A stretch of 37,552 nt of DNA from Acidiphilium iwatense. Its GTDB lineage: Bacteria; Pseudomonadota; Alphaproteobacteria; Acetobacterales; Acetobacteraceae. Location: assembly GCF_021556475.1 (NCBI RefSeq), contig NZ_JAKGBZ010000037.1, positions 1 to 37,552 of the forward strand. Direction: 5' to 3'. Positions 15,203-23,779 of this stretch are shown piece by piece. The notes under the pieces are model-generated. The model worked only from the letters and a program-made list of their open reading frames with translations. It made no database searches and had not been told where the DNA came from. Both the position numbers and the translations under genes were made by a program. Every line of letters begins with the position of its first letter. Position 1 is the stretch's first letter.

Positions 15203-15341
15203 ACTATGAAAAAGACTTGTTCCGTCGCGCGCCAATGGCGTGTATCCACAAATATTGTGCGTAGCAGACACACCCGGCACAGATCGGGGCGCCGCGCCAA
15301 AGCACGTAAGAAGATTGCTCGCACACGCAGTCGGAGGAAAC

Positions 15342-17213
15342 ATGCTGCCCCAACGCGAGACCGTTGCGCGCCTGAGCCAAGCGCGTGCCTTGATGGAACG
15401 AGACCGCGCTATCCCGCCGGGCCTGGTGCCCGCAGCTATCGCCGAAAGCTGGCGACGCTGCATCGCGGTCGGGCTCGATCCACGCCACCCTCCGAAAATC
15501 GCTCGGCTTTCGGCGACAGCTCTCAATCGTTCTCGCGCTGCACATGAAACAGTGTACCACCTTGCCCGCGCCGAGATGCAGGCGCTGCACCGGCAACTCG
15601 GTGCCCACAGCTTCGTCCTCGCCTTCGCCGCGCCTGATGGTGTGCTACTCGATACGCTAATGGTCCCCTCATGCCGGGCCGACATCGAGGCGTTCGGGAT
15701 CATCCCCGGCACGCTGTGGCACGAGGACAAGCAGGGCACCAACGCGCTGGGTACTGCGATGACAAATAGTCAGCGTATCGCAGTGCGTGGTGCCGAACAT
15801 TTCTTTGCCGATCATAATCGGCTGAGCTGTATTGCCGCGCCCATTTTCGGCCCCGATCACACGCTCGCGGGCGTGCTCGATGCGTCCTGCACTGCCGCGG
15901 CCTATGCGCCGCACGCGCGCGCGATGGTCGCACTCGCCGCTGCCCAGATCGAGGCCCACCTGTTCCGCATCACTCATGCCGGGCAACGGGTACTGACGCT
16001 GCATGGCCGTACGGAATTTCTCGATACCGCCTATGCCGCCCTGCTGGCGATCGATGAGGGAGATCGGGTGATCGCCGCCAACGACCAGGCGCGGTTCATG
16101 CTGGCTGGCCTGCCTGAACCGACGGGTGCCCCGCTGTCTGCTCTGTTCGAACCGGGGAGCGCCACGGCGTCCCGCGGACTGATCATCATGCTGACCGACC
16201 GGACCGGCCGGGTGTTCCGTGCAAAGTCGGATGGGACGCGGCTCGGTGGCACGCGGGCGCGGGGCGTGGCATCAACGCGGCCGGCCCCGCACCAACGCGC
16301 CCCAGGTGAGCCCGTCGCGGACGATCCAACCACCCGTGCCGCGCTCGATATGGCCGGGCGCGCAGCACTTCGCGGCATGCCAGTGCTGATCCGTGGCGAG
16401 ACCGGCACAGGTAAGGAGGTCGCGGCGCGTTACGCCCATCACGCCTCGGGCCGGAGCGGAAAGTTCGTCGCCATGAACTGCGGCGCGATCCCGCCCGATC
16501 TGCTCGCCGCAGAATTATTCGGCCACGCCGAGGGTGCGTTTACCGGCGCCCGACGGGGCGGCGCGCAAGGTCTAGCTGCGGAGGCCGATGGCGGCACGCT
16601 GTTTCTCGACGAGATCGCCGATCTGCCGCCCGGCGTGCAAGTCGCGCTCCTGCGGTTTCTCGACGATTTCTCGGTGCGGCCGCTGGGTGGCGGTGCGCCG
16701 CGCGTGGTCGATGCACTGCTGCTTGCCGCGACCAATGCCAATCTCGCTGGGGCAGTCGCCGAAGGACGGTTCCGCGCCGATCTCTATTACCGGCTTGCGA
16801 TCGTCGAAATTCTGCTCCCGCCGCTGCGCGAGCGAACAGATTTCGCCGCCCTGGCGCGCACGCTGCTCGCTGCCCTGGACCCGGCGTTGCATCTGTCCGA
16901 TGCGGCGATCACCTGCCTCGCCCGGCACAGCTGGCCCGGCAATATCCGCGAGTTGCGCAACATGTTGTCGCGCCTCGCCCTTACCGGGCCGGACCACATC
17001 GACGAAGACGCGGTCGCGGCCCTGCTGGTGCAGACCTCGAGCGAGCCGGTCATGGAGCATTCGGCGCTGCGTGACCTTCAGACGCGACAGATCACGGACG
17101 CGGTGCGCGTGGCGGGCGGGAATGTCAGTGCCGCCGCGCGGCGTCTCGGCGTGTCCCGCAACACAATCTATCGCGCACTCGACCGAAATCCTGGGTCGGC
17201 GATGCGTCGCTGA
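15342..17213 (+). CDS. Second sigma54-dependent activator, AcoR-like (GAF-AAA+-Fis)
   Basis: The protein has 623 residues. I chose ATG 15342 because GGAGG is at 15333-15337 and the protein then begins like other family members. It has a GAF-like sensing region (about 65-210) with LWHEDKQGTNALGTAM, and a PAS-like part (about 220-300). The AAA+ domain has Walker A GETGTGKE (352-359), GAFTGA (398-403) and Walker B GGTLFLDE (417-424). The Fis-type helix-turn-helix near the end contains AAARRLGVSRNTIYRAL. It is divergent from adh and next to the sigma54 promoter, so it is the most direct candidate to activate it. Having two activators of the same architecture bracket one operon is unusual; they may sense different effectors or one may control the other. 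Confidence 0.9.
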   Translation: MLPQRETVARLSQARALMERDRAIPPGLVPAAIAESWRRCIAVGLDPRHPPKIARLSATALNRSRAAHETVYHLARAEMQALHRQLGAHSFVLAFAAPDGVLLDTLMVPSCRADIEAFGIIPGTLWHEDKQGTNALGTAMTNSQRIAVRGAEHFFADHNRLSCIAAPIFGPDHTLAGVLDASCTAAAYAPHARAMVALAAAQIEAHLFRITHAGQRVLTLHGRTEFLDTAYAALLAIDEGDRVIAANDQARFMLAGLPEPTGAPLSALFEPGSATASRGLIIMLTDRTGRVFRAKSDGTRLGGTRARGVASTRPAPHQRAPGEPVADDPTTRAALDMAGRAALRGMPVLIRGETGTGKEVAARYAHHASGRSGKFVAMNCGAIPPDLLAAELFGHAEGAFTGARRGGAQGLAAEADGGTLFLDEIADLPPGVQVALLRFLDDFSVRPLGGGAPRVVDALLLAATNANLAGAVAEGRFRADLYYRLAIVEILLPPLRERTDFAALARTLLAALDPALHLSDAAITCLARHSWPGNIRELRNMLSRLALTGPDHIDEDAVAALLVQTSSEPVMEHSALRDLQTRQITDAVRVAGGNVSAAARRLGVSRNTIYRALDRNPGSAMRR

Positions 17214-17398
17214 ACGTCGGCCGAAATCGGCTGAGCGTTCGATTATGGAAATCCCGTCTGAATCCCAACGTATGGCCCGCCCCGTCTGCAAGTAGTTTTT
17301 TGTCAGATGAACCGTGTAGTCTGCGTCAACGTATCCGGCCTCGGAGTAAGCTCCCGGCCACGATGGAGATCCGCGCGCTCTGGTTCTCATAACTTCGA
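17214..17398. other. Non-coding gap between the activator and the IS110 element
   Basis: I see no gene here. A short near-palindrome GCCGAAATCGGC (17220-17231) just after the activator stop may be part of its transcript end, but no T-run follows. The region has no recognisable IS3 or monooxygenase-related sequence. It ends in the CATAACTTCGA copy that brackets the IS element. Confidence 0.4.
17388..17398. repeat. 11-bp direct repeat bracketing the IS110 element (left copy)
   Basis: CATAACTTCGA occurs here and again at 18643-18653 in the same orientation, either side of the transposase and its flanks. It may mark the recombination core or target/donor identity used on insertion. Exact ends cannot be fixed without a comparison element. 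Confidence 0.5.
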
Positions 17399-17488
17399 CG
17401 GCGTCAAGTCCGCCATTGGGTCTAGCAGATTTCCAGAATACCGATCGACTGTCAGGCCATCTTTCTTCCACCACCCGCAAACATCATG

Positions 17489-17522
17489 GACCGGTTAGCC
17501 GATCATCATATCAGCACCGGTC
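17489..17522 (-). other. Stem-loop in the IS110 downstream flank (bridge-RNA candidate)
   Basis: A perfect 7-bp inverted repeat GACCGGT / ACCGGTC encloses a 20-base loop within the non-coding end of the element. IS110-family elements encode a structured bridge RNA in a non-coding flank. This stem is the only clear structure there, so the assignment is tentative. Confidence 0.3.
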
Positions 17523-17530
17523 GATTTCGG

Positions 17531-18578
17531 TCACGCCGTCACACCAACGGCTTTCGCGTCAAATTTGTCGCCGTGGCGTAGGACGGCCCACGCAATCCGC
17601 GCCAGCTTGTTGGCCAATGCGACGACCGCGGCGTTCTTGTGCACCCTGGCCATCAACCCCCGCAGCCAGCCGCCCAGTGGTGTAGCACTGGTCAGCAGAC
17701 CTGGCAGGGCGGAGCGCGCGCCATGGATCAACTGCTTGCGCAGATATCTGTTGCCGCGCTTGCTGATCCCGGCAAGCCGGGGCCGCCCGCCCGTCGTGAT
17801 CTGACGCGGTACCAACCCCAGCCAGGCCGCGAGATCCCGACCCCGCGAAAACGTCTCGCCCTTGCCGATCGCAGCGATCAGTGCGGTGGCGTTGATCGGG
17901 GCCGATACCGGGGATCGAAAGCAGCCTGCAGGCCGCCTCGTCGTCGCGGGCACGGGCAACAAATTCGTCGTCGAAAGCACCGATCCGGTGATCCAGTTCG
18001 CGCCATTCGTCCCGCATGTCCCCGATGAGAGCCTGCATTCGTGGGGTCAACGCGATGCTATCCTCGTCGTTCTGATCGAACCGTGCCACCAGGTAATGCT
18101 CGAGCTTGCGCCGTCCCTTCGGCACGGTAATCCCCCGTTCGAGAAGGATCGCACGCAGCTGGTTGATCAGCGCCGTCCGTTCACCGACCAATCGGTCCCG
18201 CGCCCGATGCAACGTCTGTAGGTCGAGCTGCTCCTCGCTTTTGAGTTCCACAAAGCGCATCGTCGGTCGGGTCGCCGCTTCCGCGATCGCCTCGGCATCC
18301 CGATCATCGTTCTTCTGCGCCTTCACATACGGGCGCACATATTCCGGCGACATCAGCCGGACCGTGTGACCCTGAGCCGCCAACAGCCGCCCGAGATAAT
18401 GGGCGCCACAGCACGCCTCCATGGCGATCACACACGCCGGGATCTTCGCCGTGAATACCGTCACGCTGTCCGGCCGCATCCGGCGCCGCTTCACCACGGC
18501 GCCGCTCGCATCCAACCCCGCGAGGCTGCAGCTGTTCTTGCCCAGATCGATCCCCAATACCGCAAGCTCTTTCGCCAT
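17531..18578 (-). pseudogene. IS110-family transposase with a frameshift
   Basis: The start ATG 18578 (AAGGAAAGG upstream) begins MAKELAVLGIDLGKNS. The N-terminal RuvC-like DEDD domain is visible: D in GIDLGK, E in AMEACCGAHY and the Asp pair in KNDDRDAEAI. After LLSIPGIG the frame shifts: a run of four C on the coding strand (17898-17901) replaces the expected three. The C-terminal domain continues in another frame with INATALIAAIGKG, FSRGRDLAAWLGLVPRQ and GISKRGNRYLRKQL, which includes the probable catalytic Ser, ending at 17531. The gene is therefore broken, unless the extra C is a sequencing error or is bypassed by ribosomal slippage. Confidence 0.88.
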
Positions 18579-18659
18579 GGCACATTCCTTTCCTTCCGGT
18601 GGCCCCCGCAGACTACGCCGCGGGGAAAGGGGCGGGCCATTCCATAACTTCGATCCCAG

Positions 18660-18788
18660 CGCCTTCCACTTGTAGAACGTCGCCTCGCTCACGCCGTGCT
18701 TGCGGCACACGTCTGCCGTCTTCGCCCCCGCCTCCTGCTCGCGCAGGATCCCAATGATCTGCTCCTCGGTAAAACGCGATCCCTTCAT
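18660..18788 (-). pseudogene. IS3-family orfA remnant interrupted by the IS110 element
   Basis: From ATG 18788 (AGGAGG upstream) the 43 residues include FTEEQIIGILREQEAGAK and GVSEATFYKWK, the classic IS3 orfA helix-turn-helix start. Homology stops at about 18660, where the IS110 element begins; by chance the frame stays open into the next gene. The IS3 end is probably near 18844, where the - strand starts TGAGCCCCTGAAACTCC. No orfB or other IS3 end is seen on the far side of the IS110 element, so the rest has been deleted. Confidence 0.8.
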
Positions 18789-18844
18789 CTCCGCCTCCTG
18801 CTCAGGCGGACTCTACCTAAAATCGGAGGAGTTTCAGGGGCTCA

Positions 18845-19137
18845 GGTCAACCCCGCCATCGGGGTGCCAGAGGATCACAGTCGATAGACATTCGAGCACC
18901 CCGCCCATCCTCAGATTTGGATTTCGAGTGAGTTATAATGAAAGTGGTTGCGGGGAACCGCAGCCATCATGACTTGCGCGGACTTCAGGGACTCGCGCGG
19001 GAGATCAAACTGGTCGCCGGCGAAGAATTTCAGCAGGACTTGCTTTTCCGGGCGGCAGCTTGATCCGTGGATGTTGAAGTGCCGACGCAAACCGAGGATG
19101 CAATCTCGGTTTGATTGCAAGTTTTTTCGCATTGACC
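18845..19137. other. Unassigned spacer between IS remnants and the trb cluster
   Basis: No gene is supported. A 73-residue frame on the - strand (18911-19132) has no ribosome site and no family I know. At 19089-19112 AAACCGAG pairs with CTCGGTTT. The overlapping pair TGCAATC (19099-19105) and GATTGCA (19113-19119) is followed two bases later by TTTTTT (19122-19127). The two hairpins exclude each other on the + strand. Confidence 0.4.
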
Positions 19138-19446
19138 CTAAATTGTAGGATGATTTTTCGTACTCGTATCGCCGGGTGTCTCGCCACGCTTCGAGCCGGA
19201 CTGATTGACCGTCTCTGACAAGCCCACCGCTTTCTTCTTCCGGCTCCGGAAACCCCTATCGGTCGTGATGAACCGCTCGACGATCAAGGGCACGAGTTTC
19301 TCGACCAGTGGGGCATCCGCCAAACTGTCCTGGGCGGCGATCGCGGCGGCATAGTCGCGCAGCAGATTATCCTGCGCGGCGGTGAAGGTAATGGTCCGTT
19401 TTACCGGCCGGTCGTCTGGCAGTGCACCGATACGAAGTTTTGCCAT
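19138..19446 (-). CDS. DUF2274 protein, last gene of the trb cluster
   Basis: The protein has 102 residues and begins MAKLRIGALPDDRPVKRTI, the hallmark start of DUF2274 proteins, which regularly follow trbI in Trb-type conjugation clusters. The middle (NLLRDYAAAIAAQDSL, then VPLIVERFITTDRGFRSRKK) is helical and ends in a basic stretch. The C-terminal 30 residues are polar and look disordered. A role in regulation or DNA binding has been suspected for the family by its ribbon-helix-helix look, but nothing is established. It starts 19 bases after trbI. Confidence 0.85.
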   Translation of the reverse strand: MAKLRIGALPDDRPVKRTITFTAAQDNLLRDYAAAIAAQDSLADAPLVEKLVPLIVERFITTDRGFRSRKKKAVGLSETVNQSGSKRGETPGDTSTKNHPTI

Positions 19447-19465
19447 TCTTTTGCTCCCTTCCCTC

Positions 19466-20749
19466 TCACGACCCTGTGTAGGGTCGGAATACGATGTCGC
19501 GGTTGACCATCACGTCGAACGGGAATCCCGGACGAACGGTGAGGGTCGGCTGCACGCCAAGGTCATGCGAGACGATCTGCTGGCCCGCCTGGTTGGTCGC
19601 CTGGTCGCCACTCTGACCGAGCGAGATGATCAGATTGCCGGAACTGTTGCCACCAACGACGTTGTTGGTCGCGAGCGCGCTGGAGACGCCGAGCAAGGAT
19701 GACAGCACGACGCCGCGCAGCAGCTTCCAGAAATGATAATCCACGCCGTCCTTGAGCCCCGCATATCCCTGGGTGTCGGCTGCGGGCAGATTGTCGAGCA
19801 CGATCGAACTGCCATCCGGCATGATGAGGCGCGTCCAGATCAGCAGCACGCGCGATTGGCCGTAGGCGACGACGCTGTCATATTTGCCGATCAGCTTGGC
19901 GCCTTGGGGGACCAGCAGATAGCGGCCGGTGACGCTGTCGTAGACGTCCTGGGTTACCTGGGCAATCACCGGGCCGGGCAGATCGGAATTCAGGCCGGTG
20001 ATCAGCGCGGCCGGAATGACGCTCCCGGCCATCAGCTCGTAGGGACTGATGGGTTTTTGCAGGCGGTCCGGCGAATAGACCGAGCGATCGACCGGGCTGT
20101 TCAGGAAGGCTTGTTTTTCTCCCTGCCCAGAATGGGTTTGTCTCGCGGCCAGTGTTGCACGCCGAGGATAGAATTGATCCGCTGGTCCACCGGGGGATGG
20201 ATTTGCCGGTGCGCTGTTCGATACTGCTCCAGTCGAAGCGTCCTCACCGCCGGGGTTCGTGGTCATGGTGAAGAACACTCCGGCAAGGGCAGCCTGGTCA
20301 TGGAGCCGGGCGGCTGCCTGTTCTGATGGATTGGTCGGCGCCGGCGCAAGATCGGGCGGTGAGGCCTGACCCAGCATTGGCGATCCGAGATCGCCCTGCA
20401 GCGGCGGTCCCAGTTGGGGAACCTTTGCAGGAGTGGGTGTCGACGTTGGCTTCGGCTTGGTCAGGCCAGCATAGCCCTTCGGCAAGCCATTCATTGCCTG
20501 GGCCGAAGGCCGAACATCGGTGTTGTAGAGCTGCTTGCCCGTGGTGATCCGAAAACTGTGCAGCGCGAACGCCCACCAAACCGCGCCGCCAATGCAGAGC
20601 GCGAGGCTACCGGCGGCGATAATCAGCGCCCGGCGCGACAGCCGGGTCACAGCGCGCGGCTGGGCGCGGATCGCAAACGATGCCGGATCAGCTTTCGGCG
20701 GCGGTGCCGAGGGGGGCACGGGCGCCTGGTTGTTCTCCGGGCCCGTCAT
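19466..20749 (-). CDS. trbI: Conjugal transfer protein TrbI (VirB10-type)
   Basis: The protein has 427 residues. After a short Pro-rich cytoplasmic N-terminus there is a single membrane segment (about residues 40-62) and a long Pro/Thr/Ala-rich periplasmic linker. The conserved VirB10 C-terminal domain follows, with SPYELMAGSVIPAALITGLN, TGRYLLVPQGAKLIGKYDS and IMPDGSSIVLDNLPAAD. It spans inner and outer membranes and forms the core complex with TrbG. Its start overlaps the trbG stop by four bases. Length and order are normal for Trb systems. Confidence 0.95.
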   Translation of the reverse strand: MTGPENNQAPVPPSAPPPKADPASFAIRAQPRAVTRLSRRALIIAAGSLALCIGGAVWWAFALHSFRITTGKQLYNTDVRPSAQAMNGLPKGYAGLTKPKPTSTPTPAKVPQLGPPLQGDLGSPMLGQASPPDLAPAPTNPSEQAAARLHDQAALAGVFFTMTTNPGGEDASTGAVSNSAPANPSPGGPADQFYPRRATLAARQTHSGQGEKQAFLNSPVDRSVYSPDRLQKPISPYELMAGSVIPAALITGLNSDLPGPVIAQVTQDVYDSVTGRYLLVPQGAKLIGKYDSVVAYGQSRVLLIWTRLIMPDGSSIVLDNLPAADTQGYAGLKDGVDYHFWKLLRGVVLSSLLGVSSALATNNVVGGNSSGNLIISLGQSGDQATNQAGQQIVSHDLGVQPTLTVRPGFPFDVMVNRDIVFRPYTGS

Positions 20750-21729
20750 CCGCTGCTGCCATCGGTGCGAGTGATCCGCACGATCTGCTGCGGCCCGGCG
20801 CCGAGGCGGAGCTCTGCTCCGGCGAACAGCCGATCGACGATCATCGTATTACCGCGCACCCGATAGTTGACGATCTCTGCCTTGCCGCCGGATGCGCCGA
20901 GGATGAACAGCGGCGGCATGTCGCCCTGGGCGATGCCGGGCGGGAACTGGATGTAGACCTTTGATCCGTCATCGAACACCTGCACGGGCCGCCACGGCGG
21001 GTGATCGCCGCTGATCCGGTACCGGAAATGTAAATCGGCAAGATCGACGTCACTCGCCGCGACGGTGCTGGCGTAATCGGTGGCGGCGGTGTTCTGCGCC
21101 TTGAGTGCCAGCAGATCATCCTGCGGGTAATTCCAGGACACCGCCGCCATGTAGGTCTGCTTCGTGGGATGGATCTCGAGGTGGTAGGCGCGCCGATTGG
21201 TCATGATGACGATGTTGTTCATCGGCAGATCGGCCGAGATCGGCTTGACTAGAACATGGACCTGCGTGGTCGGCCCGGACCCGCTGGTGGTATTGCCGAT
21301 CTTCCATTGCACGGTATCGCCGGCGGCGATCGAGATCAGGCGCTCGCCGGGCTGCAGCGCGATATCGGTGACGTGCAGCGGTGAGGCGTAGATTTCATAG
21401 AGCGCGCCGGTCGACCAGGGGAACACCTGCATGGCGTTGATGTAGCCGTCGCGCGTCGGGTTGATCCGTGCGGCTGCATTGGCTGCAGCCACGCGCGCGA
21501 CCGGGTTCGCTGGCTGCGCTGGTTGCCGATACGCCATAGCCGGGGGGAGTTTCTTCAACTGATCCGGCAAGGGCAGCGGTTCCGGCAGCTTCACCAGGCG
21601 AACGGGCGGCGGGGGCGGTGCAATCAGATGGGCCGGTTGCGGATCGCCATAGGCGATTTTCGGCACTTGCTGCGCGCAGGCGGAGAGTGCCAAGGCGCCG
21701 GCGACCGGGAGCAGGAGCAAAAATCTCAT
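20746..21729 (-). CDS. trbG: Conjugal transfer protein TrbG (VirB9-type)
   Basis: The protein has 327 residues from ATG 21729, which overlaps the trbF stop as ATGA. A long open frame continues upstream across trbF but has no homology. The N-terminus is a lipoprotein-type signal with LSACAQ, so Cys18 is probably lipidated. A Pro-rich spacer is followed by the VirB9 beta-sandwich, with PGERLISIAAGDTVQWKIG, NIVIMTNRRAYHLEIHPT and a terminal NYRVRGNTMIVDRLF. It builds the outer-membrane part of the core complex with TrbI. Confidence 0.95.
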   Translation of the reverse strand: MRFLLLLPVAGALALSACAQQVPKIAYGDPQPAHLIAPPPPPVRLVKLPEPLPLPDQLKKLPPAMAYRQPAQPANPVARVAAANAAARINPTRDGYINAMQVFPWSTGALYEIYASPLHVTDIALQPGERLISIAAGDTVQWKIGNTTSGSGPTTQVHVLVKPISADLPMNNIVIMTNRRAYHLEIHPTKQTYMAAVSWNYPQDDLLALKAQNTAATDYASTVAASDVDLADLHFRYRISGDHPPWRPVQVFDDGSKVYIQFPPGIAQGDMPPLFILGASGGKAEIVNYRVRGNTMIVDRLFAGAELRLGAGPQQIVRITRTDGSSG

Positions 21730-22436
21730 GGGGTGGATCCTTCGGTCTGGACGGTATTCACCTCGCGGGCCCAGCTGATCGCGTCGATGTAGATGCCGAG
21801 CGGATTCTGGCGCAGCGCCGCTTCGGTATGCGGGGTCTGGATCACCACGGTGAGGATGGCGGTCCAATGTTGGGCCGGCAAAGCGCTGCCATCCTGGTAG
21901 GGATGTTCCACCCAGGCGACGCGGAAGGAACTCGGACTTGCGCGGACGACGCTGGTGACATCGACGGTAATGGCGCGCTTGCCGATCCGTCCGAACGGAT
22001 CGGCCCGGCGGGCATAGGCATCGAGCATCGGTTTGGCGTGGCTGGTAATCTGCGCGTAGGCATCGAGCCAGGCCTTGCGGACCACGACAGGATCGACCGA
22101 AAGGCCACGCACCCGCTCGATGAACTGTGCCAGAAAGTAAGTGATCTCGGTGTCGGTTGGCTGTACCTCGGTCTGCGCCGGCGCGACCGCCTGCACGGCA
22201 CCCAGGTGGTTCACTTCGACGACGAAGGGCGTGACCATGGCGCGCGAATGGGTGCGAATATCGTCGGCGGTGACGACGGCCGTTAGGGCGAGGCATCCAA
22301 AAGCCATCAGCCGCCAGTTCGCGGCCTGAACCCGGGCGGAACCGATCCGCTGATCCCAGAGCTGCCCGGCACGCTGATAGGCTGTGGCCGGGGTTTCGGT
22401 CTCGGACATCCGCGCGGAGAATCGCCGCCATCTCAT
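21726..22436 (-). CDS. trbF: Conjugal transfer protein TrbF (VirB8-type)
   Basis: The protein has 236 residues. The short N-terminus (TPATAYQRAGQLWDQRIGSA) matches the TrbF consensus. One membrane helix (about 43-58) and a periplasmic NTF2-like domain follow, with FVVEVNHLGAV, TDTEITYFLAQFIERVRG and a terminal NPLGIYIDAISWARE. It is an inner-membrane assembly factor that joins the channel to the core complex. Start and stop both overlap neighbours by four bases (ATGA), fitting one polycistronic message. Confidence 0.94.
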   Translation of the reverse strand: MRWRRFSARMSETETPATAYQRAGQLWDQRIGSARVQAANWRLMAFGCLALTAVVTADDIRTHSRAMVTPFVVEVNHLGAVQAVAPAQTEVQPTDTEITYFLAQFIERVRGLSVDPVVVRKAWLDAYAQITSHAKPMLDAYARRADPFGRIGKRAITVDVTSVVRASPSSFRVAWVEHPYQDGSALPAQHWTAILTVVIQTPHTEAALRQNPLGIYIDAISWAREVNTVQTEGSTP

Positions 22437-23779
22437 GTCCGGTCTCCTCGCAGATTGGGCCGCATCCCGCCGCCACCGGCTTCGCCCTCGCGGATAATTT
22501 GCTCCGCCGTCCGATAGGCTTGACGCCGCCGCAGATTTTCGGCCCAGGCTGGCGCGCCGGATCGAGCGGGAGTCCCCGCGGCGCCTGGCGACGATGCGGG
22601 TTCGGCACCGCTGCCTGAATCACCACCACCCGAACCACCATCACCGGAGCCGCTGCCGCCGGTCGCCGCCCAGCCGGCACGCTGACCTGCGGCAAAGCGA
22701 TCGCGCAATCCCGACGTAGCGTTCAGGGCGATGCCGCGTAATCCGCTGCCAGCCACACCGGCGGCACCACGGGCGACGCCGCCAAGGCCGGCCGAGACTG
22801 AGCCGCCACCAGCGACGCTGCCCGAGGCGTAGGCACCGCTGGCACCGCCAGCGAGGGACGTTGCGCCGCCGATGCCGGAGGCCGCGGCGCGGACCGCCGC
22901 GATTCCGCCTGTTCCGGCCAACGTGACAACACCGGCAGCGGCACCGCCCGCTGCAGCAGCACTGCCAAGGCCAAGCTGCGGCGCGCCGGAGGTGATACCG
23001 GCCGCGAGGCGGTTCGCCGAGAAGGCGAGACCGGCGATGGTCATGGATGCCAGCAGGATGGTGAGCGCGTCCTGCAGCGACAGTACCGCCGACGGGTTGC
23101 TCGGCAGGATCTGACTGAACAACTGGGTGCCGATGCCGGTCACCACGGCAAACACCAGAACACGGACCCCAGAGGTGACGATCTGGCCGAGCACCGGCTC
23201 GGCGATGAAGGCGGTGCCGCGCCAGAGGGCGAAAGGAACGAGGATGAAGCCTTTGAGGGTCGTGAGCTTGAATTCGATAATGGCCAGGAACAGCAGGATC
23301 GCCAGCACGAAGAAGCCGAGCAGCGTGACGATCCAGGACAGACCCATGACCAGGATCTCGCCGAGGTTCCAGAAGATGTTCGGAAACCCGGCGAGGCGCT
23401 GGATTTGCGAGAGCAGGACATCGGCGCCTTGCACCCCGGCTTGGGCGAGCAGGCCGGGATGGAGGAATTGGGCATAGGTAAGGGACGATCCGGTTGCCTT
23501 CAGACCGAGCCCGGCAAAGCTGTTGAAGACGATCTCTGCCAGAAGCTGCCAGTTGTTCAGGATGAATGCAAAAAAGCCGACATACAGGACTTTCTTAGCG
23601 AAGGCTTGGATGACGTTGTCCTCGCCGAGAGCCCAGGCAAGCCCAGCCAGTGTCGCATCGATACCGATCAGAACAACGACCAGGAAGCCGACATCGGGCG
23701 AGATGAGCCCAAACCCAGAATTGATGTACTGACTGAAAACATTCAGAAAGTGGTCGATGATGGACGGATTACTACCCAT
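22433..23779 (-). CDS. trbL: Conjugal transfer protein TrbL (VirB6-type)
   Basis: The protein has 448 residues. The first 270 contain about six to seven membrane helices and the TrbL landmarks FGLISPDVGFLVVVLIGIDA and KGFILVPFALWRGTAF. The last 180 residues are a low-complexity Gly/Ala/Ser-rich tail (GGASGAYASGS, GSGDGGSGGGDSGSG) ending in a basic segment; such tails are common in TrbL and probably disordered. It forms the inner-membrane channel. It overlaps the preceding small gene by 8 bases. Confidence 0.94.
   Translation of the reverse strand: MGSNPSIIDHFLNVFSQYINSGFGLISPDVGFLVVVLIGIDATLAGLAWALGEDNVIQAFAKKVLYVGFFAFILNNWQLLAEIVFNSFAGLGLKATGSSLTYAQFLHPGLLAQAGVQGADVLLSQIQRLAGFPNIFWNLGEILVMGLSWIVTLLGFFVLAILLFLAIIEFKLTTLKGFILVPFALWRGTAFIAEPVLGQIVTSGVRVLVFAVVTGIGTQLFSQILPSNPSAVLSLQDALTILLASMTIAGLAFSANRLAAGITSGAPQLGLGSAAAAGGAAAGVVTLAGTGGIAAVRAAASGIGGATSLAGGASGAYASGSVAGGGSVSAGLGGVARGAAGVAGSGLRGIALNATSGLRDRFAAGQRAGWAATGGSGSGDGGSGGGDSGSGAEPASSPGAAGTPARSGAPAWAENLRRRQAYRTAEQIIREGEAGGGGMRPNLRGDRT

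Larger units (their letters stand above)
17399..18653 (-). mobile_element. IS110/IS1111-type insertion sequence (boundaries estimated)
   Basis: About 1.25 kb holds one transposase gene on the - strand, with about 65-75 bases of leader and about 130 bases after the stop. The limits are inferred from the 11-bp direct repeat and from where IS3 orfA homology stops (about 18660). The transposase is most like the IS1111/IS4321 branch, in which the non-coding guide segment lies after the gene; this agrees with the longer downstream flank. No terminal inverted repeats are obvious. Confidence 0.65.

Noticed and set aside
16572-17480. 302-residue open frame antisense to the second activator and running into the gap
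   Set aside because: It lies mainly opposite a conserved gene, and its composition is shadow-like (Arg/His/Gln-rich).
17559-18788. 409-residue apparent fusion of IS3 orfA and an IS110 transposase
   Set aside because: Homology changes abruptly at about 18660, where one IS has inserted into the other, and the end is out of frame after the C4 run. It is not a real fusion protein.
18911-19132. 73-residue open frame on the - strand after the IS remnants
   Set aside because: No ribosome site, family or operon context. It may be a relic but cannot be supported as a gene.
21730-22695. 322-residue N-terminal extension of TrbG
   Set aside because: It covers trbF and part of trbL in another frame. 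A lipoprotein signal begins at 21729, with an ATGA overlap that fixes the start.
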